Part shown: positions 34,886 to 45,640 of the stretch, one piece after another
How positions within the stretch are numbered: position 1 is the stretch's first letter
Layout: every line of letters starts with the position of its first letter
Assembly (NCBI GenBank): GCA_964036155.1
Contig: OZ038423.1
Span: 310,001 to 374,000 of the forward strand
Length of the DNA: 64,000 nucleotides
From: Diploscapter coronatus
Lineage: Eukaryota > Nematoda > Chromadorea > Rhabditida > Rhabditidae
Direction: 5' to 3'
The notes under the pieces: model-generated
Told to the model about the DNA's origin: nothing
Seen by the model: only the letters and a program-made list of their open reading frames with translations
Database searches by the model: none
Program-made: the position numbers and the translations under genes

Positions 34886-37800
34886 ATGGTACCCTCACCA
34901 CATGAACAAGATTCATCGGGTTCAACATCGAATTCGAAAAAATCATCTGCAAATTTCACGAACAAAATGTCGTCTCCTCTAATTGTAAGTTGTGTATTTT
35001 TCTAGTTTTATTTAAACAGATGGATTAAATTTTTAAATGCAGTATATTCCAATGTTTTAAAGGGCGTTATTTTCAATGAATTTTGAAAAGGGGTGTATTA
35101 TCCGAAACATTTAAAATATGCCTATTTTCCAAATTATTTCAAAGGGGAGTAGCATTTACAAATTGCTGAATAAAAGTGCATATTTTAGAGCAAATTAGAA
35201 GCGTCGGATGACTGTGGTCACAATGACATGAAAATCGAGGAGGCCTTGAATTTGAGCAAAATCCCGCTGAAGGTTAATGTGCCTCAACAGTAAGTTTTTT
35301 TTATTCCTTGAAAATTTGTTTCCTAATTACAGACACAGATCGAACTTGAAATATCATAAATTCGATTGAATATGAAACGGCAGCAGCTGTATGACGACTC
35401 GTTCATTATTAAACGACGGACTTTTTCTTTCCCAAATGCTATTTCTTTTCGAAAATTTGCAACAAGAAATAGTATTTGGAAAAGAAAGAAAAAATTTCAT
35501 GATTTAGTAATGAACGGGTCGTCAGGTCGTCTCGTATAGAAACTGTCATATGAAGCTTAATGAAACATATTCTTTTCATCTCTTTCGTACATGCTTTTTG
35601 TTAGAATTCATGTATCACCTAAACAACTGGTCTCAAATAATAGAAATCACTATGCTCATTTGAATAATTACAAAACACGCATTTAATTTCAGGAAGCATA
35701 ACACCAAACTGATGCTGATGATATCGATGACTTTGGGATTCTTCTTCATCGAGTTGATCACCGGTAACACGTTATTCAATTATTTACAGCCCTGATTCGA
35801 GGGTTAAAAATTGCCTTCGAACTTAAATGAATTTAATTCGGAATTTAGGGTTCCTATGCCGATCAATCGCGTTACTCGCGGACGCTTATCACATGCTTTC
35901 GGATGTCATGTCGCTATGCGTCGCGTTGTTGTGCGTTTCGGTAGGTTTTAAAATTGCCCTTATAAAATAAAATATCGTTACTTTCTAAATACTAATGATG
36001 AGTTCTCGGACGCAACATAAATATAATAATGCATGAATACGGTTTAAAATAGTAATGCCTATAAAATATCAAATATATTCCTCAAATACTTTACTTATCA
36101 AATTGAAAGATACGAATTTCACAAACGCCATGCCATTATCAACGCATTTTGTTGACATTTCGTTCAAGTCGTTTTTCTGAATCATCTTCGCGTCCCCCAA
36201 ACTCAGACCCGCATTATTCCTTGTTTGCACAAAGGCTTACAGCATTAAATCGAGGCTTTATCAAACTTTTAAACTTAAAAATTAAATATGGTCAAACAAA
36301 ATGAAAATAACTTTAAATTGCGTAAATTATTGCTAAAACGACTTCAGTCAACTAACCATGAAAAACATTACTCTATTTCAAATCAACTTCCAGATCGCGA
36401 ACAAAGTCTCCTCCTCGAGCAGCTTTGGATGGGTGCGTGCCGAAGTGATCGGAGCGATGTTCAACGGCGTTTTCCTTCTGACCGTCTGCTTCAACATCCT
36501 CATGGAAGCGCTAGGGAGAATCGTGCACCCGAGGATGATGAAGGATCCGCTATATGTAAGGAAAAAATTAAAATAATCTACCCCTTAAAATGAGTTATAT
36601 GAAAAGCACATATCACGCATTAATTCCATCAATTATGAAAACTTTTTACAGTTTCTATAGTGACATGTTTGGATATTAGAAAAAAAGACCTCTTGCATTC
36701 CACACCCACACCCATTTTTTTCTTTTCCCCTACCTCCCTCTCTCTCCTCAAAAAGTTCGTGTGAAATACAAACGGGTGTGGGTATGGAATGCAAAAGACC
36801 GAAAAAGTATCAGCTTATCTTTTATACTTCAGGTCTTAATCGTAGGAATCATCGGCCTATGCATTAACGTAATCGGGATGTGTGTATTCAGCGGTCATGA
36901 TCACGGTGGAGACGACGGTGGGCATGGACACTCGCATGCAGTTCCTGGACTTAAGGTATAAATTGGAAATTTATTTTGATTTAAATTATGAACTACTATT
37001 TCAAGCCATGATATCGATAGTGTGCTATATAATCAAATTCAGCATTCTTTATCATAAAATATGCATTACTTTAAAACGTACTTCGACTATGAGCTTTATA
37101 TTCATTGACTCTTATATATCAAGATAAAAATTAAATGTGCGTTGCAAACCAATCCCTAAAATGTTAAAGTATAGACAAAGTAATTTCAGACACTCTTCAA
37201 AAAGAAGAATGGCCATTCGCATTCTCACAACCATAAGCATGACAAACACGACGCTGAAAACGGCCACTGTCATTCTCATTCCGAGGACCACGAGCACCAC
37301 CACCACGAGAGTTTGGAGTTGAGAGACGAGGTGAATATGATAAGCTTTATATTTCTACCAGTTTTCGAAACAGATCTATCTCTATTTAAACTTAGTTTTA
37401 TAGAAGTAAAAGGTCTTATCTTATAAAAAAATATATTATATGCAAATGGGTGTGGAATTGAAGGATGAGATGGTAGATAATGCATCTTATTACTTAAAAT
37501 CAAGACGGGAGCGGTCTAGCGCAGTGGTTGTAGGCGTCACTGTCTAGAGCAGGGTCCCAAGCTCGCCCTCACTCCGAACCAAACCAAGGGGGTTTAAGAA
37601 ATGTTGGTAATGGGTTAAATTACAGAGAATTTACCTAAAATCTCTCGACTGTTGTTGCACACAATAACAGTCTGTCCTCGGGACGGACCACTAGTCCTGT
37701 GCGACTAGGATAGGCCGACTGTCCCATTGCGAACGATACAGTTGTTTTATGCTATTATTTCAGACCGCTGCAAGCTCATTGTTAGAAAGCACTAACGAAG

Positions 37801-39529
37801 CGAGCAAGAAGGGAAATGGTGAGTTATTTCTCTAATAACCCATTCCATCATTCATTTTCTGTCCCAAAATAATAGATAGGAACTATTTTTCAATAAAGAT
37901 TATTGATGTTGCTAGATCCGATAATGATATTATTAAAATAGGAAAATATCGTAAATGACTCAATTTTCAGCCCATAGCAACATGAACATTCGAGGTGTCT
38001 ATTTGCATATTGTAACCGACGCTATTGGCTCCGTTATCGTTATCATCACAGCAATTATCGCTATGTGCTTCCCGGATACTTGGTATTTCGCTTATTTGGA
38101 TCCATTATTGAGGTAAACTAAATTCACTTTATCATCAATACCGAACTTCAATATTCTAAAGTCAAGTATCGTTCGTATCACTTGGTATAATGTCTTAAGT
38201 TAGGTTTTATCATATATAAAATAAGGCAATTGATAAAAGTAGTACCACAAAAATCGATAAAAATATCATAGTGAGTTTTCTTATCTGAAAAGTTTGATTC
38301 CCAATATTTCATTACCAAATCCCTATCCTATACTTTATAGGTAAGCTATTACTTTGTAAATTGATTCGAAATATGCACATTCGCTGAATTGTTGTGGTAC
38401 TACTTTTATTAATTGCCTTAAATAATCTATTCCTAAAAACTAGCACTAATATTTTAAGCCTAACGCTAGCTTCTATGATGTCGTTCTCAGCGTGGGGCCT
38501 GGTGAACAAAGCCGCTAAAATCCTGCTGAGGGAAACACCGAAATTCATCGATAACGATAGGCTGAAGGCTACGATGAAAAAAGTAAGAAGATATTAATCG
38601 TGATAAATTTCAAACGAATCAACCTGGACAATTAGACAACCCTAAAGTAGACTAGAATTCTATTTGTTTCTGAAACTAATAGTCTTAAAAGTTTGTGTCA
38701 AAATTTAGACTATGAGCAATGTTTTTTATTTGAACCACAACAAGTAATGAATAATTGCGATATTGAAAATGCCAAAACCTTGTTTTTTTTCTGAAACCTA
38801 CAAATTTAATATTTCAGCTAGTTGGCGTTGGTGAAGTTTCCGACATCGAGATTTGGACTTTAGTCGGTCAGCGTAACATTTCTACGGCCTACGTCGATTT
38901 CTGCAGGTATTTTGAGCATTCTCAAAATAGTGTCATTCTCGAATAACTTATTTTGTCAATGATCGATTACTTGAGACAAAATAACGGATGCACATATTTG
39001 AATTTACAAACTGCATTGCGTATTCACTATAAATAGTCGTTGCGCATTCATCGATTGAATATGATGTAATAGCACAAAGTTTGCTGCAAGCAACGCGTTA
39101 ATTTTTGCGCATAAAATTTTCGTCCGTTTTATTTTGTTTCAAAAGTGATCGATCTTCGACAATATCATTATAAAACTGAAAATTGACACATTAATAATGC
39201 ACCTATAACTTTTTCCAATGAATTAGACAAACTTTCAATTTTGAATTAAAAAAACCTTCAGTCCTGACTCTTACATCAAGGCGATGGAAAAGATGAGACG
39301 GCTTTTCCATGGCATAAAAATCCACGCTCTATTTGTCGAGCCGAAATTCTCGGAGAAATGCATGGACACGCATCGGAGTGCCGATGGAAGAGAAAAGAGT
39401 CGAAATAAGGCCGCGGAAAAATTGGAGGCAGTTTTGAAAAGTCATCAGAACCCCGATGAAAATTCGAACTCGAATCCGAATCCACCAAGTCAGGAGCATG
39501 TTACCTTGGTCAAGGTACCCAAAGAATAG
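34886..39529 (+). CDS. cdf-1: zinc exporter, ZnT1/CDF-1 family (SLC30)
   Basis: Predicted 488 residues, 12 exons (34886-34984, 35189-35289, 35693-35763, 35849-35940, 36394-36555, 36833-36955, 37190-37330, 37764-37818, 37971-38112, 38459-38582, 38818-38906, 39262-39529), every phase consistent. A cation diffusion facilitator moving Zn2+ out of the cytosol against H+. TM2 holds ADAYHMLSD (His105-x3-Asp109) and TM5 YLHIVTDAIGS (His294-x3-Asp298), the four-ligand transport site. Between TM4 and TM5 lies a long His-rich loop (about 200-265: HDHGG, HSHAV, HSHSHNHKHDKHD, HEHHHH), the presumed cytosolic zinc sensor or filter. FGWVRAEVIGAMFNGVFLL and MNIRGVYLHIVTDAIGSVIV match human ZnT1 closely. The C-terminal ferredoxin-like domain (GEVSDIEIWTLVGQRNISTA) ends in a Ser/Asn/Pro-rich tail. 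Gene symbol is by family resemblance to the worm ZnT1 relative; a paralogue is possible. Confidence 0.9.
35390..35540. repeat. intronic inverted repeat in cdf-1
   Basis: TGACGACTCGTTCATTATTAA at the left against TTTAGTAATGAACGGGTCGT then CAGGTCG at the right; inner TTCTTTCCCAAATGCTATTTC pairs with GAAATAGTATTTGGAAAAGAA. Confidence 0.7.
36679..36805. repeat. intronic inverted repeat in cdf-1
   Basis: AAAAAAAGACCTCTTGCATT and CCACACCCACACCC at the left, GGGTGTGGGTATGGAATGC then AAAAGACC at the right, pyrimidine-rich loop between. Confidence 0.7.
37503..37740 (+). repeat. candidate tRNA-derived SINE
   Basis: Starts with a tRNA-like head of about 70 bases: GGAGCGGTCTAGCGCAGTGG contains an A-box (TAGCGCAGTGG), then GGTTGTAGGCG and a poor B-box region (GGGTCCCAAGCTCGCCC), closing with CTCACTCCG that can pair with the start. 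A unique body follows, ending near GCGAACGATA, without poly(A). It lies in a cdf-1 intron in the same orientation as the gene. Confidence 0.5.
38222..38420. repeat. intronic inverted repeat, 199 bp, in cdf-1
   Basis: TAAGGCAATTGATAAAAGTA then GTACCAC at the left, GTGGTACTACTTTTATTAAT then TGCCTTA at the right: the terminal 27 bases match with one or two changes. A related TACTACTTTTATT end occurs at 59367-59447. Confidence 0.8.
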
Positions 39530-39569
39530 GTAGATTTATGTGCTCAAGAACATTCCCATATTCGAGCGT

Positions 39570-39702
39570 TGGGACGCGTTTTCCACCGCAAATATCCCCT
39601 CATGCGATATGAACTATTCCAGCCAGCCTTGCAATTACTATTCTTAATAATGGGACGAGAGATTATGATGGCCGAAAGTTTGCGGTGGAGAACGTCCTCA
39701 AC
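39570..39702. repeat. inverted repeat 3' of cdf-1
   Basis: CGTTGGGACGCGTTTTCCAC then CGCAAAT at the left; AGTTTGCGGTGGAGAACGTC then CTCAACG at the right. The element starts about 40 bases after the cdf-1 stop, so it is probably in the 3' UTR. Confidence 0.75.
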
Positions 39703-40172
39703 GTCTGTTCATATATTTCAAGTATTCCAACAGTATCTTGATTTGCTTTAGTTGAATAATTTCCAATCAAACAAAATTTCTTCATTCCAATTTTGTTGAG
39801 CTTCGCTAGACCTTTTTCCTAGTAATTTTCAAAATTACGAAGTTGCAATATTAAGGATATACTGTATATTTTCAAATTCAAAAATAGGATTTAAGAAGAA
39901 AATATCATGAATTTAGAAATATGCGGTATTTTTAGATTTTGGAATCTCACTAGCCACATCATGTGCGTTGTCATTGTGTTAGCTTTACTTCTGAAGTACC
40001 AAATTGTATTTTAGGAGACCTTGAAAGGTAGTAACTATTTTAGCTTAGCAACACATTAATGTATTGTGAATAGATTAAAAAATCGAATCTCTCTACTTTG
40101 TCTAATCACATGATTTATTTGTATTACTGCTTGCGTTGCTACACTACTACTTTTTCAGATTGCCTATTTTAT

Positions 40173-40329
40173 AATGTTGATGCCCAAATCAGGGAAGTCG
40201 AAAATGAGGGGAGGAAGAAGCGATTTTAGGGTCAGTTTCCCTTCTTCTCACGTGCTATTCTCGACCTTCTAATCACTAAAAATAACCGTGCACCACTTTG
40301 CACACCTCCCAAATTTCGGCATCAACAAT
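40173..40329. repeat. MITE family C, copy 2
   Basis: ATGTTGATGCCCAAATCAGG at the left, CAAATTTCGGCATCAACAAT at the right; about 155 bp, colinear with copy 1 at 32076. Confidence 0.85.
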
Positions 40330-40761
40330 ATACCATTTTGATGATTCCTATATTCACTTTCTGGATAAAAGAAACTCGCCCTAAAACATATTTGGCCTTA
40401 CTCTATCTATCGTGATACGTATTATATTGTGATTGAAATCCTCCTGTATATTCTTAAAATTCGAACAAAATAGGTCCCTTTCCAGTGCCGCTATGTGAAA
40501 ATCTAGGTATATTCCATATTATCCATGATATATGCTGCATTTATAATTTATACGTTTTTAAAATATCATGACCATATATCTAGTCGCAGGATGACGAGAA
40601 ATAAGTATATCTGTATTCGAACAAGTTATATGGGTTCAATAAATATCATATTCTATCATTATTTTTATCGAATTAAACATGGTTCTAGACCATAATAATA
40701 TTTAGAAATTATTCGATTTTTAAGTTGTTTAATGTATTTTAGAGATATAAATTCCGCATGA

Positions 40762-43700
40762 ATGGGCGATATCAATAACGATGATGATTGCAACTCCTAT
40801 ACACGGGAAGTCACTATCGAGATAGATGAAGATTATCTGCTTGAACGGCCAAATAATAAGGTATACCTAAAATATTTAGATATACAAATTATATCTAGGG
40901 TCCCCAAGTGGATATGCCAACTCTTATTCTGGATAAATTTTTAGCATAAAAGGTGATCTGGGTCGTGAATAAGACTTCTGTGAAAAAATTTTCTAACCGA
41001 AAAATAGCAAAAATCCGTCACCCAAAATGAACATATTTTTGGCAAACTTCAAACTGCGTTGAGGCAAAAACTGACTTGGCTTTGGCACAGAACCGTTTTA
41101 TCAAATTTATCATCGATTTAGACTAGGTCTTTCATGACATTTTGGGTGTGAAGGATATTTTCTTTCCGAAATTTTCTGTTTCAAACTATCACAGGCGCAT
41201 TTTTGCAAAGGAGCGAAGCTTGGAGACCCTAATTAAATGATCAGCAGAAATTATTAATATATATATGAAAACCATGTCAACTTTCAACGTACTAATTTCG
41301 AGTTTCTAACCAAGCAAGATGTTAATCAAAATTTAGCCTTTAAGAATTATTACTTGAACAATATATTCAAAGTTTATCTAATTAAGTAAATGTTGATTTA
41401 ATTTTATTATAATTTTTTTCAGAACACTTCCGAAAATAAACCCTCTTCAAGTGCAATAAGTATCGTAGGACCGCCGCTATCAAATAAACATTACGACTTT
41501 TCTGTACCTAATGATATCTGGTATTTTTTTACTTTATTTTTAGGCAGTGGCGAGTAAAAGTTCGAGACATTTCGTGGTGTTTGAAAGCTGTGATTTTCCA
41601 ATTTTTTCATGAATCAACTGTGGGATAAAACTTTGAGAATAATTGTTTCGATGGCTATTTGGAAATCTTAAGCAATGCGAAATAGGGTGAGGGATGATAG
41701 AGAAAACGATTCTTTTCTCACGCTATTTCGCATGGTTTGAGGTTTCCAAGTTGCCGCTTTCGATATAAATCTGCGAGTCTACAAAATCTAAGGAGAATTG
41801 TATCAGCAAAAATTGAGATATGAAGCATTTTATAAATCAATCGTCAATTGTTTCCAACTTTTGTGCGTCACTGCTAGAGGACGCAAACGGGTTCACAAGA
41901 ATCATAGTCCGTTATTATTTTCTGCTCACGAAGATGTATTCTGGTGTAACTATGAATTTTGATGAGGACAAAATAAAATAAAAATTGATTTTGAACAAAA
42001 CAATCGACATTTTCGGATTCCAAAATGAACACGGTTTCGCAAACTTCAAACCGCTTACAGATTTTTGCAGAGAAAAATAATGGACTGATTTTTGGCACAG
42101 ATCCGCTTCAGAAGGTTTATCGCCGATCTAGGGGTGGTTTTTCATGACATTTGACTTTTGAAAGGTGCTTGCTTTCTATTTTTGGGGTCTCTTAACTACC
42201 ACTTTTTGCTACATATTGCGCATTTGCAGACGGGCGGAGTTTGCGCTTTTCAGCCACTATAATCATTTATTTTTAGTATATATCAATTAACGCCACACGC
42301 CATGGATTTATTGTATGTACATTTGAATACTCCTTCTTACACTTCGATGTCTAATTGGGAAACTATTGGAGAGCTAATGAAGATTGACAACGACAAGTTA
42401 TTGGTATGTTACCAGTTTATTAACGATTTATTCAACATATGTAATAAAATTACTCGAAATTATAAATAAAAAAAAAGAAGTTTCTTATTCAATTTATCTT
42501 AGGTATTTCGCTACGATTCTAAGCCCCCTATGACATTACTTTCGCACTTGGGAAAGCAGAAAATAAGCGAATTGATTTCTGCTATCAGACAAGCTAAACG
42601 AATCGATACGCTATGTTCTTTGAAGAAACTTCATGATGAAGGCAAATTTTACAGCTTCAAGGGGCATTGTATGTTGTTGAATCAAGGTATATTAAAGTTA
42701 ATATGCTAAAAGAGTTAAATGAGCGATAATTTCAGGAGCCCCAAGCTATAGCAACGCTCTTACGGCTCAATTTGATTCATTATTCGATGGTTTGGATTAT
42801 AGTAAAGGCAAGTTATAAATAGAATTTTAAACATAAGTTAAGCTAATTTAAGTCTGTGTTTGGAATTCAATTTGAAGCACATTGTGATAAATTAGCACAT
42901 TTTATATTTAACATAATAATAAAATTTGATATTTAATATAGCTTAAAATATATTTACTTTATTTAGCGCTTCTTGTTAACCATTATGAAACAACGGATGA
43001 AGAAAGGAAGGAGCACAAGTGGCTTATGAAGAATCTAAACAAGCACTGTCCGAAATACGATCTGAAAGTTTTGGAAGTTGACGAACTGGAGACCGATGAA
43101 AACCGGATTCAATTATTGACGAATGTATTTAAAAGGGTAATTTTTCACAATTTTAAAATGAATCTACCGTTTTTCACCGAAATCTAACTCTGATTCTCAT
43201 TTTTCTGGCTTCTCATTCGCTCTCACTTTCAAAATTTTCCCGCTCCTCCTTTCCTCGGGACATCTATCTTTAGTTGACGAACAGAGCAAAGCGACTGTGG
43301 TGCAGTGATAGGATGTTGGGTTTAAAAAAGTCATTTGGCAACGATCATGACTCGTTCTTTCGCAATAATTTTTGCCATATTTCACCTCAAGAGGTTAGAG
43401 AGCATTGGAATCGAGAAAGACGAATGATATTTTTGCCGGAAATTATTTATTAAAAAACTTTGGAAAATTCGTAAAATCGTGACACACGATATAATATGAG
43501 AAAATAATATTTTTCCTACACACTACTCTGTTCTAGCTTATATTATTTCGTATGTTACGATATCACGGACTTGACGATTTTTCTAAATGTTTTTAAAAAT
43601 TATATACATATATTTTTTAGGCTCAACAAGTCATCTTCTGCTTTACCACTTCGTACCTCGATATAATTCGTCGTGCCGAATCCGGCAACCCGGTTGACAA

Positions 43701-44352
43701 CCAAATTGTGCAGGGACGCATTTTGCTGCATTCTCTAGCTGACAATGAGTATTATACGAATGGCCTGAGAAATAAGCGCTTTCGACCGATCATGATGTCG
43801 GTGAGTAAAAATTTGCAGCGAAACCCATCTTCACATTATTATGCGACATTTTACTTGTTTGTAAAAATTGTCGTATGAGTGGTAAAATGATAAATTTTGG
43901 TAAGATCTACCGTTCTGGGAAGTTGAAATTTGAATTGCATTTCGCATGTTTTATCTGAATGAAAATATAAAATCCAAAGACTCGATAATTGCAAATTTCA
44001 CAACAAAAAATAGACTCGAGTTTTTAAATTTAATTAAACTTAGGGCTGTAAATGCCTAGACACGCGCGTGCAGATGCATAACGAGATAGTACGTATGTTC
44101 GAGAGAGTATAGGTAGAGTATGCTCTTTTCTCTCTCGAAAAGACTATCTCGTTATGCGCGTGTCTAAACATTTACAGCTTTGATTGAGTTCATGGATATT
44201 CATCTTAGGGGGTAAAGCTGCAAGACCTCCAAAAACTGTGGGCCGGAAATACCGTGATTTACTCGTTTCCCGATCAATTTAAAGCTATGATGGAAAGGAT
44301 CTGCAAGGAAGACGCCAATTTGAAGCTAGTAAATTTTGAACAAACCATATAA
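40762..44352 (+). CDS. actl-1: Act1-like adaptor with death and SEFIR domains
   Basis: Predicted 357-residue cytoplasmic adaptor; exons 40762-40860, 41423-41520, 42277-42403, 42503-42686, 42736-42807, 42967-43136, 43621-43800, 44209-44352, all in phase. Residues about 66-165 look like a death domain (LLYVHLNTPS, NWETIGELMKID, LLSHLGKQKISELI). Residues about 194-345 are a SEFIR domain: ALLVNHYETTDEERKEHKW opens strand A; VIFCFTTSYLDIIRRAE follows; then IVQGRILLHSLADNEYY, KRFRPIMM and TVIYSFPDQFKAMMERI, in register with the SEFIR of vertebrate Act1. This two-domain order is that of C. elegans ACTL-1, which couples IL-17 receptors (ILCR-1/2, also SEFIR) to the MALT1/NFKI-1 arm in neurons. The start is the first ATG that stays open (another at 40758 is followed by a stop after six codons). 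Intron 5 begins with GC. Orthology inferred by architecture, not searched. Confidence 0.82.
41653..41755. repeat. MITE family A, copy 4
   Basis: GGCTATTTGGAAATCTTAAG and CAATGCGAAATAGGGTGAGG at the left; CACGCTATTTCGCATGG then TTTCCAAGTTGCC at the right. Intron 2 of the SEFIR adaptor. Closest to copy 5. Confidence 0.85.
42808..42966 (+). other. GC-AG intron in the SEFIR adaptor gene
   Basis: The exon ends AAAG at 42807 and the intron starts GCAAGT. Joining here gives AAA GCG CTT (K-A-L), leading straight into the SEFIR strand ALLVNHY. The only nearby GT (42812) would put a stop four codons into the next exon. Confidence 0.85.
44043..44180. repeat. MITE family E, long copy
   Basis: GGGCTGTAAATGCCTAGACA then CGCGCGTG at the left; CGCGTGTCTAAACATTTACA then GCT at the right; inner TAACGAGATAGT pairs with ACTATCTCGTTA. 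Last intron of the SEFIR adaptor. Confidence 0.8.
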
Positions 44353-45640
44353 TATACGCATTTCATAACCAGGGCTACGAATTTTCACACGATGCTCTCT
44401 CTGTCTTTCTCTTGTTCTTTTCTCCGCGAGACTCTGCAAACTTTTCCATAGTATTTCTTCCTCTCGTTGCTCTGTTTAACACATACTATTATGTAAAATT
44501 TGCAGTCCTGTTAATAAATTGTATGCATTTTCTAAAAATCTAATCGATTTTCTCCGATCTTTCATCATTTTTCGCCATAGTTTTTATTCGCCAAAGATTA
44601 TTGCGTTCATAAAAAATAATTTTGAAATAAGTTTAAACATCTTTGACTTACGGGTATTCAATCTATCATATATATATTATCACTTCTTTGATGTCAGTTC
44701 AAAATAAATCTAATTAAACTTGAACCTATAACTTTAAGGTATGAAACTAACACATTTGAAACCTTTCTAATGAATCATGGCTAACGAAAATTCACGCGTA
44801 GAGCGTGGAAATCATTCAATATTGGTAAAGATGAGTCGTAAAACGCGGACCCAAATTCTATTCAAACTGTTCAGGACGGAAGAGGGCACTCTAGGATCCT
44901 CTATTTCTTCCCCTTTCTATCCTTTGCATGACTGTTTGTGTACGTTCTAAAACCCTCCCCTTTTTACCCCCTTATCTGTTCTCAGATAGGATCACCATTT
45001 TCGTGCTAGAAATATCGATTAGCTTTTTGAATTAAAAATAAAAATCGAAATTTTACGGTAAAGTCACATTGAGAAACCTGTCTTCAAAAGAACGATTCTA
45101 TTTGATCTCCCATATAAAATGCATGATTTCTAACTCTCACTTCCTAACCTTTGCATGACTGTTTATGTACGTTACTGAGCGTACTCTTATCTTTCTTTCC
45201 CAAGACAGAGTTAGAATATCGATTGAATGGTGTTTTCAACTTGAAATTTAGGAGGATCATTGTAGAATGAGTTTAGTGATATTAAGCGTCTTTAATGGTG
45301 CTTTTTATTCATGTTTCAGTGTAATTTTGGAGCGATTTTAGATTTATTTTCTATGATACAACGAGAGCAACTGTAACTATAACTTCTATATTAATCTATA
45401 TCATAACATATCGCTTTGTCTAAGCTTAAATAACAATGCCTTTTTGTCAATAATCTTTCAATAGGCTTCAAATATTTATGTGCACATTCTCCACCTTAAC
45501 ATATTTAGTTCGGAACTTTATCGATAAGTAGTTCTGATTGACACTTTCAAAACGTCTAATAAACCCGCCATATCAATATTTTTGATCAGTATTTCGAAAT
45601 TTCATCTTAACTTCAATATTTTAGGTAATAGATCACCAAA
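44353..45640. other. intergenic, no gene seen
   Basis: About 1.3 kb of AT-rich DNA. A motif CCTTTGCATGACTGTTT followed by TGTACGTT occurs twice (near 44922 and 45148) within longer imperfect direct repeats of about 100 bases. Confidence 0.4.

Larger units (their letters stand above)
39530..40761. other. intergenic, no gene seen
   Basis: 3' flank of cdf-1 and promoter side of the SEFIR adaptor gene; two repeats (39570, 40173) listed separately. Confidence 0.4.
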
